The notes under the pieces are model-generated. The model was not told the origin of the DNA and did no database searches. It saw only the letters and a list, made by a program, of their open reading frames with translations. This document shows positions 54,836 through 63,984 of a stretch of 64,000 nt of DNA, piece after piece. Origin of the DNA: Paenibacillus etheri (GTDB lineage Bacteria; Bacillota; Bacilli; Paenibacillales; Paenibacillaceae); NCBI RefSeq assembly GCF_001012825.1, contig NZ_LCZJ02000043.1, positions 109,556 to 173,555 on the forward strand. The letters are read 5' to 3'. Position 1 is the first letter of the stretch; each line of letters starts with the position of its first letter. Made by a program: the position numbers and the translations under genes.

Positions 54836-54880
54836 AGAACGCCCTTATCCTTTCTTCATGGAAAGGATAAGGGCGTTCTT
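54836..54880. terminator. Bidirectional terminator
   Basis: AAGAACGCCCTTATCCTTTC, TTCAT, GGAAAGGATAAGGGCGTTCTT, nearly perfect 20-bp stem between convergent genes. Confidence 0.95.
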
Positions 54881-54882
54881 GA

Positions 54883-55716
54883 TTAGTTCACTTCAGGCCG
54901 GCCACGCCGGAAGCTGATTTCTGCTTTACCTGTGTGTAGCTGCCACATATGCCAGAATACAAACGGAACAATCATAATAAAGTTGATGATTCCCCAATAG
55001 TTCATGACATCTGCATTGTACCACGACGAAGCATCCATTAGTGTCGGGAACAGGTTAACGAAGCAGGCGCGTAGAAGTAGATGTGCCGCTAATGTATAGA
55101 CCCGCGCAATGATGTAGAGTTCTGGGCGGCGTTTGATGATGGGATAGAGCTCGGCCGCGAGAAGAATGCATAGCGAGCTTGCAAAGAACTTCGGACTCTC
55201 GGCATAGACGAAGGCTGCGTTCCAAGTTGTATAGAGGAAGTTCCAGCCGATTGTCGTATATGCAATGAGATCGCCGTGTGATTCTGTAGAGATCTTCCAG
55301 TATTTTGGCGCAAAAGGGATGGTTATACATAATAGGAGGCCGGTAAGCGCATTGAACGTATTCCCCATCGTAAAGTCTTTAATGGTCGCTTCCATGATAT
55401 TAAGGAATAGAACGCCATATACGAACCACAATACCCAATCCTTCTGCAACCCATTCCAGAACGGTCCTTTTCGTTTCTCGTAGTTAGCAATACGAATGAA
55501 TCCAACAAATATCGTAGGAAGAATTACACTTAAAATCTTGGCCCAGCGAAACCAGCCTTCGACACCGCCCATAAGCCATAAGGGGAAGGTTAGTAAAGAA
55601 GCAATCCAGAACCAGTGGGCAAACTTATAATGTTTGCGCATGATACTGACAACAATAAGAAGTAGAACTATGTAGCCGATCATACTAACGCCGTACTGCC
55701 ATGCAGGAATATCCAT
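54883..55716 (-). CDS. Multi-span membrane protein of unknown function
   Basis: 277 aa with about seven to eight hydrophobic spans (e.g. SMIGYIVLLLIVVSIM, ILSVILPTIFVGFIRIA, GIINFIMIVPFVFWHMW). Rich in Trp. No catalytic motif identified. Start ATG at 55716 after GGAGG. It is divergent from a TetR regulator, which probably controls it. Confidence 0.75.
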   Translation of the reverse strand: MDIPAWQYGVSMIGYIVLLLIVVSIMRKHYKFAHWFWIASLLTFPLWLMGGVEGWFRWAKILSVILPTIFVGFIRIANYEKRKGPFWNGLQKDWVLWFVYGVLFLNIMEATIKDFTMGNTFNALTGLLLCITIPFAPKYWKISTESHGDLIAYTTIGWNFLYTTWNAAFVYAESPKFFASSLCILLAAELYPIIKRRPELYIIARVYTLAAHLLLRACFVNLFPTLMDASSWYNADVMNYWGIINFIMIVPFVFWHMWQLHTGKAEISFRRGRPEVN

Positions 55717-55848
55717 GATAAACCTCCTTTTTTTGTGAAAGCGTAATCAAATTGTGTCAATACTAAGCTTCAGCCCTACGAAGCTTGGTTAATTCAAAAA
55801 CATAACAACTGTTCGGTTTTATTATATTAGGAAGCCGTTTGTCTTGTC

Positions 55849-55864
55849 TGTGTTAATTAGCACA
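55849..55864. promoter_or_regulatory. Palindrome between the membrane-protein and TetR genes
   Basis: TGTG-TTAATTAG-CACA is a near-perfect 16-bp palindrome (one mismatched pair), a typical TetR operator size. Another inverted repeat, AAGCTTC ... GAAGCTT, is at 55765-55786. Confidence 0.45.
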
Positions 55865-55940
55865 CACAAAACAAATTAGATTCAGTACTCTTTTCATATA
55901 AAAAAATTCGCAACAAGCGATTCAGTTGGGCGGGGAGTTT

Positions 55941-56537
55941 ATGTCTGAGGATAAAAAATTACATATTATTGAGGCGACGAATCGTGTTATCTATCGCATG
56001 GGTATTGCGGGTACGACAATGCGGAGAATTGCCGATGAAGCAGGGCTTAGCACGGGGGCGTTGTATCATCATTACAAAAGTAAAGAAGAGATTCTTTATG
56101 ATGCGATGGATCGCAGTCTATCCGTATCTACGAGAATTGCCGAGGAGGTACAGCAAGGGAAGTATAGCCGCGGGGAAGTTATTAAGCGGATCAGTGAGAA
56201 TGTGAAAGACCGTTTTAACAAAATAGATGACAATCGAATGCAGTTCTATCTTGCCCAGGAAGCGATACTCGGGAACGAGGAAATCTCTAATCAATTGAAA
56301 GTTAAGTATAAGAAATGGATTGGTCATACTGAGGAGCTGTTGCAACGCTTGTACGAAAAACAACCCGGGAAATACAATAAAGCCATTGCCTCATTGCTGA
56401 TTGGAGCTATTGACGGGATCGTTATGCAGACGCTGCTGGGTGTGGCGAATACGGATGAAATTGAAGATATTTGCGAGGTATACCACAAGCTTCTTGTAGA
56501 AGGCATTCCGAAGCTGCTAGAAGCATGGGATGAGTAA
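55941..56537 (+). CDS. TetR-family transcriptional regulator
   Basis: 198 aa. Helix-turn-helix TTMRRIADEAGLSTGALYHHYKSKEEIL at residues ~25-52; C-terminal effector domain of the TetR_C type. ATG 55941 after GGGGAG; the TTG at 55926 has no ribosome site. Divergent from the membrane-protein gene, its probable target. Confidence 0.92.
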   Translation: MSEDKKLHIIEATNRVIYRMGIAGTTMRRIADEAGLSTGALYHHYKSKEEILYDAMDRSLSVSTRIAEEVQQGKYSRGEVIKRISENVKDRFNKIDDNRMQFYLAQEAILGNEEISNQLKVKYKKWIGHTEELLQRLYEKQPGKYNKAIASLLIGAIDGIVMQTLLGVANTDEIEDICEVYHKLLVEGIPKLLEAWDE

Positions 56538-56584
56538 CGCAGAGCGTGGTGGTGTGGCTAATACTTCTGCGCTTAATTTACAGA

Positions 56585-56622
56585 ATAAAACTCCCCGCAG
56601 CTTGCTGCGGGGAGTTTTATTA
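56585..56622. terminator. Bidirectional terminator
   Basis: AATAAAACTCCCCGCAGC-TT-GCTGCGGGGAGTTTTATT between convergent TetR and phosphoesterase genes. Confidence 0.95.
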
Positions 56623-57486
56623 TACGTTTACTGCTGTATAAGCTACCTCATATTGTGCAGCTTCAATCCAGGTTCCCGTTCTAAAATCTCTGCCCCGGAC
56701 AAGCACTTTATCGCTATACACTTCCACATAGAAGCCTTGGCTACCCGTCTTATGCTTGTCTTCGTTTGTCCAAAGGTAGGCGACGGAAGCAGCATTAAAC
56801 ATCGTGGCGATCTCTCCATGACCAGGGAACATAGTGTTCTCGACCTCTAGCTCCCAATGGGTGTGTCCAGTGAATAACAAGGTCTGGGGGTATCTTGAAA
56901 GAATCTCTTTTAATTCCTTATCTTGCGTGACGCCGTACCAATCTTGTGATTCTAGCGATCCAGCTACGGTATCTTTAAGCGGTTGATGCAGGAAAAGAAA
57001 AACAGGCTGATTTGGTGAAGATTGCTCCCCAAGCTTATGCTCCAGCCAATCAAGCTGTTCTGAGGAAAGGTCACAGAATAGGGGCAATCCTTGTTCTGTA
57101 CCCAGAAAAATAAAATGATAGCCGTTGATCCAGTGATCATGATAGGATCCAGACATTCCAGTCTGTGACGTATACATCCCTAAGCGAGACTCCCAATTTC
57201 CAAGGCCCACATCATGATTGCCTAAGGTAAAGATAATTTCGGGCAGGTCGGTTTTATACTGATTGAGGATACGGAGCATTTCTTCGTATTCAGCAGGGAA
57301 CCCGTGGTCTGTGACATCGCCGATATGCATAATCCCGCTGCTGCCTTCCCCATGCGCTGCTATATCACGAAGTGCCAGCTCGAAGTTAAGATTGTACTCA
57401 TGATCTCGTTCAGCGGTGACATGGGTATCCGTGATGATCTGAAAGGTGATAACTGGTTTATCTTCAGGTGATGTGTTCGTACTCAT
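56620..57486 (-). CDS. Metallophosphoesterase (calcineurin-like)
   Basis: 288 aa, no signal peptide. IITDTHVTAERDH, IMHIGDVTDHGFPAEYEEML, FTLGNHDVGLGNW, FLFLHQPLKDTV and LFTGHTHWELEVE give the full two-metal centre. Similar to icc/cpdA-like and glycerophosphodiesterase-type metallophosphoesterases. With the Ugp-like transporter and HAD gene it may handle phosphate esters; substrate not readable. Confidence 0.9.
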   Translation of the reverse strand: MSTNTSPEDKPVITFQIITDTHVTAERDHEYNLNFELALRDIAAHGEGSSGIMHIGDVTDHGFPAEYEEMLRILNQYKTDLPEIIFTLGNHDVGLGNWESRLGMYTSQTGMSGSYHDHWINGYHFIFLGTEQGLPLFCDLSSEQLDWLEHKLGEQSSPNQPVFLFLHQPLKDTVAGSLESQDWYGVTQDKELKEILSRYPQTLLFTGHTHWELEVENTMFPGHGEIATMFNAASVAYLWTNEDKHKTGSQGFYVEVYSDKVLVRGRDFRTGTWIEAAQYEVAYTAVNV

Positions 57487-57537
57487 GTTTGGGCATCCTC
57501 CTTCATCTATGAACCTATCAAATACTGTTTCTGTTCG

Positions 57538-57879
57538 CTAATGCGTCTTGCCGCTAATGTTTAGCCCTATGATTCCGGTAATGATAACGGCTATCCATAG
57601 TAGTGAGGATAGGGTTAGCTTTTCTTCAAAAAACAGGGCTCCTATGAAGGAAATCAGGATGATTCCCGCTCCTGACCATATTGCATAAGCTACGCCTACC
57701 TTAATAGAGGTGAGGGCATAATTCAGGGAGGTGAAGCTGGCTCCATAGAACAGAAACATGAGCACGGAAGGCCAGAGCTGAGTGAACCCCTGAGATATTT
57801 TCATCGAGATGGTCCCTGAGAGCTCGAACACAATAGCCAGCGTTAGAAACATCCATGCCCATATTCCGTCTATTTTCAC
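57538..57879 (-). CDS. SMR-family small multidrug efflux protein
   Basis: 113 aa, four spans. The first span AWMFLTLAIVFELSGTISMKIS contains the conserved Glu of EmrE/QacC-type transporters; YAIWSGAGIILISFIGALFFEE is the typical third/fourth-helix region. Overlaps the HAD gene by 4 bp. Single gene, so a homodimer is expected. Confidence 0.9.
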   Translation of the reverse strand: MKIDGIWAWMFLTLAIVFELSGTISMKISQGFTQLWPSVLMFLFYGASFTSLNYALTSIKVGVAYAIWSGAGIILISFIGALFFEEKLTLSSLLWIAVIITGIIGLNISGKTH

Positions 57880-58673
57880 TGGGAAGTAACCTCGATTCTG
57901 AGCTCAGCATAAGATTGTACAATGAGATCTGCATCCGGGAGAATATGCATCGAAGCAATAGTGTCTTCATTCTCAGCTATTCCTATAGCTACCTGTACAC
58001 CCGCTGCTTTAGCCATTCGCATATCTCCATTAGTGTCGCCGATAACCGCTGTATGCGCGGGTTCTACGGCCAACCTTTCGCAGGCAAGCTGCACCATGTC
58101 GGGGAATGGTTTACCCTGATCCACAAGGTCTGTTCCAATTACCTCGGAGAAATAATGCCGTATGCCGAGCCATTGGAGATGTTTCTCTGCAGCATCTGTT
58201 TCATCTGCGGTCACCACAGCGAGAGGGATGCCCGCACTCACACACTCATTAAGAAAACGATGAAGTCCCGGCAGCGAATGAACGGGGCGCTTCTCTTCCA
58301 ACATGACATCCGCTTCCAGACGGCACTGATGAACAAGCTCCATGGACTCCGCCCACGATAAACCTTGCAGATAACCCTGCCATGACAGGATGGCATAGAG
58401 ATCATTCATAGTCCCCATAGCCAGGGGTCCGTTGCGATCATAATTGGTAATGCTTCCTTGGGCATTGTGTATAGTTCCCAATAATGCAGGGAGCTGTTCT
58501 TCTGGAATCTGTAGTCCTCTTTGCTTCATATCCTTCGTAAATCTCTCTAACAAACATTCGCCCCAGCTGCCCCAGAGGGATACGAACTGAAGCAGCGTAC
58601 CATCCTTATCGAATAGAATAGCTGCTACAGCATATCTGCCTTGTGGCGTGATGAGCTCAGACATGAAGTCCAC
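57876..58673 (-). CDS. HAD-superfamily phosphatase
   Basis: 265 aa. Motif I ILFDKDGTLLQF, cap region, motif II/III VVTADETDAAEKHL and VIGDTNGDMRMAKAAGVQVAIG. Phosphoglycolate-phosphatase-like. It lies 6 bp after the binding-protein gene and overlaps the SMR gene. It may dephosphorylate an imported phosphoester (inference). Confidence 0.9.
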   Translation of the reverse strand: MDFMSELITPQGRYAVAAILFDKDGTLLQFVSLWGSWGECLLERFTKDMKQRGLQIPEEQLPALLGTIHNAQGSITNYDRNGPLAMGTMNDLYAILSWQGYLQGLSWAESMELVHQCRLEADVMLEEKRPVHSLPGLHRFLNECVSAGIPLAVVTADETDAAEKHLQWLGIRHYFSEVIGTDLVDQGKPFPDMVQLACERLAVEPAHTAVIGDTNGDMRMAKAAGVQVAIGIAENEDTIASMHILPDADLIVQSYAELRIEVTSQ

Positions 58674-58679
58674 CGCCCT

Positions 58680-60032
58680 TTATTTTAATTTATCAAGCGC
58701 TGCTTGTGCCGTTTCTTGTGCTTCCTTAAGTGCTTGTGCTGCTGGGATATTCTCAATTTGTACCTGATCTGCGGCGATTGTCAACGCATCGTTAATTTTG
58801 CCCCCAGTTGGGTCTTGGAAAGGTGCAGAACCATGAGAAGCTTGCATCAATGGAACCTTAATCTGTGGATTGCTTTCGCTGAATGACACAAACGCCGGGT
58901 CTTGCAATGCGGATTGGCGCACCGAAATATATCCAGTATTAATCGACCAGAAGGCTGTGTTCTCAGCATTTGTGAAGTAGGTTAGCCATTTCATAGCCGC
59001 TTCTTTCTCACTGTCGCTAGCTTTAGATAGAATGCCGGCCATCAGTGCCTGGGCTACGGGTTTGCCTTCGCCAATCCCTGCCCAGCCTGGCTGCTCCATA
59101 GCCGAAACAATGCTGAAGTCTAAGTCGCCCTGATCCCCACTGGATCCCGTGTAGCCTGCGGATTGACCTTTCATTACATCGTCGATCGTCTTGTACCAAT
59201 ACTCCCAGCCTTGGCCGCCGGAATGAATTCGCATGATCTTATCCTCGTGAATCCACTTGCGGAATAAATCCCAGGTTTCGATCCACTCTTTAGAGTCGAT
59301 CATAACTTGTTTGCCATCCTCACTAAGGATAGTGCCTCCTTTGCTGAGCACGGCATCAATCATGTTCCCTGAACCCCACATAGGCTCCCAACCGAAGAAG
59401 GTGGTTTTGCCGCCGTCTTTCACTGTCATTTTCGCAGCTGCGGCAGCTAGATCTTCCCAAGTCTTTAGTGTGCTCGCATCAATTCCATTCTTCTCAAAAG
59501 TATCCTTGCGATAGTACATAACCTGCGTTGTTCCATACATCGGCAGGAAGTATTGCTTGCCATCAACCTGGCCTTGATTCAGAAAGGTTTGGACAAAATC
59601 CTCCTTATTAAAATCTGGCTGCAGTGCCATAAGCTCGTCTATCGGAGCGAAATATCCTTTACGGGCCCAATCTACATTGGAGGAGAGAGCAGCAGCAGGC
59701 ACTTTTCCTGTAGCGATAGCTGCTTGCAGCTTCTGTTCGGTTTCAGTGTAGTCTGCCTGTGCGATACCTTTGACGATGACCTCTTGCTGAGAGGCGTTAA
59801 ATTTCTGAATCAGTGCTTCCATATTCTCACCAAGCTTGCCGCCGAGACCATACCAGAATTCAATGGTTACCGGTGCATTTTGTGTGGGCGCAGCATCTGC
59901 GGAGGGAGAGGTAGAAGCTCCATCCGCCGCTGTAACATTGCCTGTACTCGCATTTCCTCCGCAAGCTGTTAACATTGTAAATCCCGCAACCAAAGATAGG
60001 GTGGTCAGTCTCTTCAATACGTTCATCATCAT
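58680..60032 (-). CDS. UgpB-like ABC transporter substrate-binding lipoprotein
   Basis: 450 aa. Lipobox FTMLTACGGN with Cys ~25, followed by an Ala/Ser/Thr linker. Mature start VTIEFWYGLGGKLGENMEALIQKFNASQQEVIVKG matches the glycerol-3-phosphate-binding UgpB subgroup; FGWEPMWGSGN and TGSSGDQGDLDFS are ligand-region candidates. Three tandem Met codons at the start leave a few residues of doubt. Acts with the two permeases next to it. Confidence 0.88.
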   Translation of the reverse strand: MMMNVLKRLTTLSLVAGFTMLTACGGNASTGNVTAADGASTSPSADAAPTQNAPVTIEFWYGLGGKLGENMEALIQKFNASQQEVIVKGIAQADYTETEQKLQAAIATGKVPAAALSSNVDWARKGYFAPIDELMALQPDFNKEDFVQTFLNQGQVDGKQYFLPMYGTTQVMYYRKDTFEKNGIDASTLKTWEDLAAAAAKMTVKDGGKTTFFGWEPMWGSGNMIDAVLSKGGTILSEDGKQVMIDSKEWIETWDLFRKWIHEDKIMRIHSGGQGWEYWYKTIDDVMKGQSAGYTGSSGDQGDLDFSIVSAMEQPGWAGIGEGKPVAQALMAGILSKASDSEKEAAMKWLTYFTNAENTAFWSINTGYISVRQSALQDPAFVSFSESNPQIKVPLMQASHGSAPFQDPTGGKINDALTIAADQVQIENIPAAQALKEAQETAQAALDKLK

Positions 60033-60061
60033 TCTCCTCTTATTAAAATAGAATGGTTAGC

Positions 60062-60907
60062 TTATCCTTTGCTGGAACCAGCAGTCATGTTGACGCTTTG
60101 CATGATCGTTTTCTGAGCTATTAGAAAGACTAGCAGCAACGGGGCGATGGTGAATGCGCTAGCGGCCATGATCAGCGGCCATTTCAATCCGTAAGCACCT
60201 CCTTGAGTGAAGAAACTACGCAGACCGGCCGAGACCAGCTGTAGATTAGGGTCTTTGGTGATGAGCATCGGCCAGAAATAGTTATTGTACTGATCAATGA
60301 AGGTGATCAGGGCTAGCACAGCAAAAGAAGAACGTGTGATAGGGACAAGAATGGTCCAGAGAATCCGCATATGTGAGGAACCATCCACTTCTCCAGCCTC
60401 CACCAGCTCATGGGGAACCTGAAGGAATGCTTGCCGAATTAGAAAAATGGAAAAGACACTTACACAGTTAGATAGAATCAATCCGGCATATGAATCCAGT
60501 AGATGAAGCTGGGACATTACCAGATATCCGGGAAGATAAACGGCGGTGGCAGGTACCATATAGCCGAAAAGAATAACGCCTGAGAACAGCCCTCTGAAGC
60601 GGAATTTCATATGCGTAAGCGCATAAGCCATCATGCCGGAATTTATCACTTGTAAAATAACAATCGCCACGGCGACAAATACGCTATTGCCCATATATCT
60701 GAAGAAAGGGGCTTCGTGCCAGGCGGCTGAAAAGTTACTCCACAGCGGCTCTTTAGGCCAGATCGTGGGCGGAGACTGCCAGATTTCATCATTGGTTTTT
60801 AAGGCACTGGTGACCATCCAGTAGAAGGGGAAGGCCATGATCAGTGCGATAGCTGCAAAAAATAGATGGCGGGTAAGTTTACCCACTCGTACGATCGTTG
60901 CATTCAT
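60062..60907 (-). CDS. ABC transporter permease (UgpE/MalG type)
   Basis: 281 aa, six spans. ATG 60907 after AAAGGAG (8-nt spacing); a longer reading would start inside the partner gene. EAA loop LVEAGEVDGSSHMRILWTILVPITRSSFAVLALIT. C terminus basic. Overlapping/adjacent to its partner permease, with 25 bp between coding regions. Confidence 0.91.
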   Translation of the reverse strand: MNATIVRVGKLTRHLFFAAIALIMAFPFYWMVTSALKTNDEIWQSPPTIWPKEPLWSNFSAAWHEAPFFRYMGNSVFVAVAIVILQVINSGMMAYALTHMKFRFRGLFSGVILFGYMVPATAVYLPGYLVMSQLHLLDSYAGLILSNCVSVFSIFLIRQAFLQVPHELVEAGEVDGSSHMRILWTILVPITRSSFAVLALITFIDQYNNYFWPMLITKDPNLQLVSAGLRSFFTQGGAYGLKWPLIMAASAFTIAPLLLVFLIAQKTIMQSVNMTAGSSKG

Positions 60908-60932
60908 CAGTCGTTCTCCTTTACAGCGGTTG

Positions 60933-61838
60933 TTATTGATAATGGGTTGTCCGTTCACTAACCTCTAGCGAGACTACGGATAGCAGCATACATATAAGTA
61001 CCAGAATCATTGCGACACTAGAGGCTTCTCCAATCTGAAAAGCTTCGAAGGCAGACTGATAATACATATAGAGCAGGGTACGTGTTGATCCTGACGGTCC
61101 ACCTTGTGTAAGCACGTTGATCTGGTCGTAAGCTTGTAACGCACCGATGATCTGTACGATGAACAGAAACAGTGTCGTTGGAGAGATTAGCGGTAAAGTA
61201 ATCCGGCTGAATTTTTGAACAGCATTTGCTCCATCCAGTTCAGCGGCTTCCAGCAGATCCGTAGAGACATTGCGTAGTGCCACCAAGTAAAAAATCATCG
61301 CCCAGCCTACCGATTTCCATATCGTCACGAGCAGAACGCCGAGCAGTGCCCATTTAGGATCTTGAAGCCAGCCGATTTTTTCAAGACCTAATAGATCAAG
61401 TACAGTATTGGCAAGGCCGATTTCAGGTTCATAGATCCAGGACCAGACAATGGATACCGCCACGGTCGGCGTGACCCAAGGGGAGAAAAGAAGTATCTGA
61501 TAGAGAGTGGAGCCTTTCAGCTTCCCATTCATCAGGAGTGCTAGTCCAAGTCCGATCAGAATAACGGGCAGTACACTTCCCGCACAGAATAACAAGGTTA
61601 CTCTTAGCGCTTTATAGAAGGTGGGATTGCTGAACAGATCCAGATAGTTGGTTAGTCCGACAAAGGTTTTCTCGGGGCTCATGAAGTCCCATTCGGTAAA
61701 GCTGAGATAAAATACATAAAGTAATGGCGCGAGCCAAAATACAATGAATGGAATCATTGCCGGCAAGGTGAAGAGCACCGGTTTCAACTCCCCTATAAAT
61801 CTTGAGCGTTTCATTATTCTGTCGATACCCCATTCCAT
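60933..61838 (-). CDS. ABC transporter permease (UgpA/MalF type)
   Basis: 301 aa from ATG 61838, or 293 aa from ATG 61814; neither has a strong ribosome site. Six spans, starting PVLFTLPAMIPFIVFWLAPLLYVFYLSFTEWDFMS. EAA loop LLEAAELDGANAVQKFSRITLPLISPTTL. First gene of the transporter operon. Its divergent neighbour is the GbsR-type regulator; a palindrome at 61982-61999 lies between them. Confidence 0.91.
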   Translation of the reverse strand: MEWGIDRIMKRSRFIGELKPVLFTLPAMIPFIVFWLAPLLYVFYLSFTEWDFMSPEKTFVGLTNYLDLFSNPTFYKALRVTLLFCAGSVLPVILIGLGLALLMNGKLKGSTLYQILLFSPWVTPTVAVSIVWSWIYEPEIGLANTVLDLLGLEKIGWLQDPKWALLGVLLVTIWKSVGWAMIFYLVALRNVSTDLLEAAELDGANAVQKFSRITLPLISPTTLFLFIVQIIGALQAYDQINVLTQGGPSGSTRTLLYMYYQSAFEAFQIGEASSVAMILVLICMLLSVVSLEVSERTTHYQ

Positions 61839-61981
61839 CTTCTGTTTTTTGCGGTATAATTCTGAGGAAAACTCTTCCGTTCAAAAAAAATTGTACACTC
61901 ATCGGGCAGCTGTGTGGTCAAGTGGGCGTAAAGATCGATGCGAGATTATGTAAAAATTTAAGAGATTAGCAAAAGTAGTTG

Positions 61982-61999
61982 CTATTTTGTGTAAAATAG
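61982..61999. promoter_or_regulatory. Palindrome between the Ugp-like operon and the GbsR gene
   Basis: CTATTTT-GTGT-AAAATAG, perfect 18-bp inverted repeat, 34 bp before the regulator start and 144 bp before the transporter operon. Likely operator for the regulator or overlapping its own promoter. Confidence 0.5.
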
Positions 62000-62032
62000 A
62001 AGGGTAGATTCTAGTGGAATGAAGGTGCAGCT

Positions 62033-62590
62033 ATGAAACAGGTAGCCTTTGGTGAAGAGAATAAAGATTTATCTCCACGTGAGCAGCTGCTGCGTCCGAT
62101 GATCGATGCGATTGCTCAGACGATGGACTTATATGGCGCCAATTACTCATTCGGGCAGCTGTATGGAATTATGTTCTTTGAAGACCGGCCGATGACGCTT
62201 GAAGAGATGAAGAATGTGATGAATATGAGCAAGAGTAATATGAGCTATGGCGTCCGTTCTTTGATGGCTTCCAAGATGGTGACTAAGCTGGAGGAGAAGC
62301 GGGAGCGAAAGGATCTGTATGCAGTGGAAACAGATTTCTTTCAGACCTTTAAGAACTTTTTTGGGATGAAGCTGCAGCGGGAGATTGATGTCATGAGACA
62401 AGCCTTGGATGTTGTTATTCCTGAGCTGGAGGGATTGGTTCAAGCCGTGGATACGCCTGAGGAAGAGCGGCACTTCTGCCTGAAGGATCTGGAGAAACTG
62501 GAGCATGCCGTTCAATATTATAATTGGCTGCAGCAGTTTGTGGACGAGCTTGGGGAAGAGAATTACTTCGCAGATAAGAGTAGGTTCTAG
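62033..62590 (+). CDS. GbsR/MarR-type transcriptional regulator
   Basis: 185 aa. Features of the GbsR/OpcR group: DLYGANYSFGQLYGIMFFEDRPMTLEEMKNVMNMSKSNMSYGVRSLMASKMVTKLEEKRERKDLYAVETDFFQTFKNFF, with the winged-helix DNA-binding part in the first half. In Bacillus GbsR and OpcR repress choline or osmoprotectant genes. Here the target is more likely the divergent transporter operon. Ligand unknown. Confidence 0.88.
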   Translation: MKQVAFGEENKDLSPREQLLRPMIDAIAQTMDLYGANYSFGQLYGIMFFEDRPMTLEEMKNVMNMSKSNMSYGVRSLMASKMVTKLEEKRERKDLYAVETDFFQTFKNFFGMKLQREIDVMRQALDVVIPELEGLVQAVDTPEEERHFCLKDLEKLEHAVQYYNWLQQFVDELGEENYFADKSRF

Positions 62591-62642
62591 ACCGTCTACA
62601 ATTACACATAGATGTACATAATTATATATAGATCTCCATGTG

Positions 62643-62697
62643 AGGGAGGTGTTCCTTAAGCCATTTCAGGCTTAGGGATCGCCTCCTATTTTTATTA
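62643..62697 (+). terminator. Terminator after the GbsR-type gene
   Basis: GGAGGTGTTCCTTAAGCC, ATTTCA, GGCTTAGGGATCGCCTCC, then TATTTTTATT; long imperfect stem with T-rich tail. Confidence 0.85.
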
Positions 62698-62799
62698 TAA
62701 GAAACAAAAAAGAAGAAAATGTAACCAAAAGTAGGTGGAACTGTCACCAAATATGTAGTTACATAGTGAATAAAAGATCTTTTTAAGGAGATTCAGAGC

Positions 62800-63984
62800 T
62801 TGCATACGAAAAAATATATGATACTTTTAGTCATCGTTCTGCTAATAAGTCTTGCTGTTATTTTCAACAATCGACGCGAGTCTTCTGCAGTTACTATAAA
62901 TGTGAATGGTCAAATCATTAAGACAGTAGCCACATATCGAGGCTCGCCTGATGAGCTAATGATTCCCAAGGCTGCTGCAGAACAGGCCCTTAATATGCAT
63001 ATCGGCTGGCAGAAGCAGGGGCCATTTCCGAAAGGAATTTACTATAGAGACCATGTAGTTGTGCTGATGTACCATCATCTTTCAGAGAAGCCAATGCCGC
63101 AGTTTCCTTGGATCTTATCCGCCGATCGGTTTGATGATCAAATGAACCTGCTGAAGCAGGAAGGGTTTCATGTGATTACGATGGAACAATATCGAGAATT
63201 TATGCTGAATGGTGGCACGGTTCCAGACAATGCGGTGCTGCTGACTTTTGATGATGGATATGAGAGTTTTTATGAGTTGGCCTTTCCGATCCTGAAAAAA
63301 TATGGCTATACGGCAGTTAATTTTGTTATCGTCTCTACGATTGATCACCCAGATCCGAATAGTGTGCCGAAACTCAACTGGGAGCAGATGCGGGAAATGA
63401 AGCGTGATGGGATGGGATTCTATAGTCACACGTACGATTTACACCATTATGGTATCGTGGATGCTGAGGGTGGGGAGCGGCCAGCCGTCAGTGCTTTGTT
63501 ATATATTGACGATGAGAACAGAAACGAAATGAATACGGAATACTACAGCAGGGTTACTCGTGATTTGGCCAAGGCGGAGCAAAGGCTGAAGGAAGAGCTG
63601 GGGAATACCGATTCAGCGATTGCCTTTCCTTATGGATCATACAATGACCGATTGCTATCCGCATGTGATTCCCTCGGAATTTCGCTAACATTTAAAATCG
63701 AGGATGGGATAAATGCGAGAATGGACCGTAACGCCTCCCGAATCAACGGGGGAAGTCAGATTCTATCCGCAATCCAAACCCTTGAGCAGATCAAACATAT
63801 AGAATCGCCCATGGAATTAACCCTGAATAACCAAAGAGTAGCTCTAATAGGAAGTGCGCCCGAAATGAGGGAAGGGACCTTGATGGTTCCGTTTATACAA
63901 TTATGCAAAGATCTACATATTGATCTCAACTATGATCAGAAGAGTCGAATCGTTAAGTTAACGCACACAACGGGTGGCACGTAG
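62800..63984 (+). CDS. Membrane-anchored polysaccharide deacetylase with split N/C-terminal domain
   Basis: 394 aa from TTG 62800 (AAGGAG, 9-nt spacing). One N-terminal membrane anchor (MILLVIVLLISLAVIF). NodB motifs: LTFDDGYES, SHTYDLHH and AFPYGSY. The anchor is followed by INVNGQIIKTVATYRGSPDELMIPKAAAEQALNM, and the C terminus by MELTLNNQRVALIGSAPEMREGTLMVPFIQLCKDLHIDLNYD; both look like copper-amine-oxidase N-domain (stalk) units wrapping the catalytic domain. It should deacetylate N-acetyl groups of cell-wall or exopolymer sugars outside the membrane. Window ends 16 bp after the stop. Confidence 0.88.
   Translation: MHTKKYMILLVIVLLISLAVIFNNRRESSAVTINVNGQIIKTVATYRGSPDELMIPKAAAEQALNMHIGWQKQGPFPKGIYYRDHVVVLMYHHLSEKPMPQFPWILSADRFDDQMNLLKQEGFHVITMEQYREFMLNGGTVPDNAVLLTFDDGYESFYELAFPILKKYGYTAVNFVIVSTIDHPDPNSVPKLNWEQMREMKRDGMGFYSHTYDLHHYGIVDAEGGERPAVSALLYIDDENRNEMNTEYYSRVTRDLAKAEQRLKEELGNTDSAIAFPYGSYNDRLLSACDSLGISLTFKIEDGINARMDRNASRINGGSQILSAIQTLEQIKHIESPMELTLNNQRVALIGSAPEMREGTLMVPFIQLCKDLHIDLNYDQKSRIVKLTHTTGGT

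Noticed and set aside
55736-55749. cre-like TGAAAGCGTAATCA before the membrane-protein gene
   Set aside because: Mismatch at the central T, and no carbon-metabolism context.
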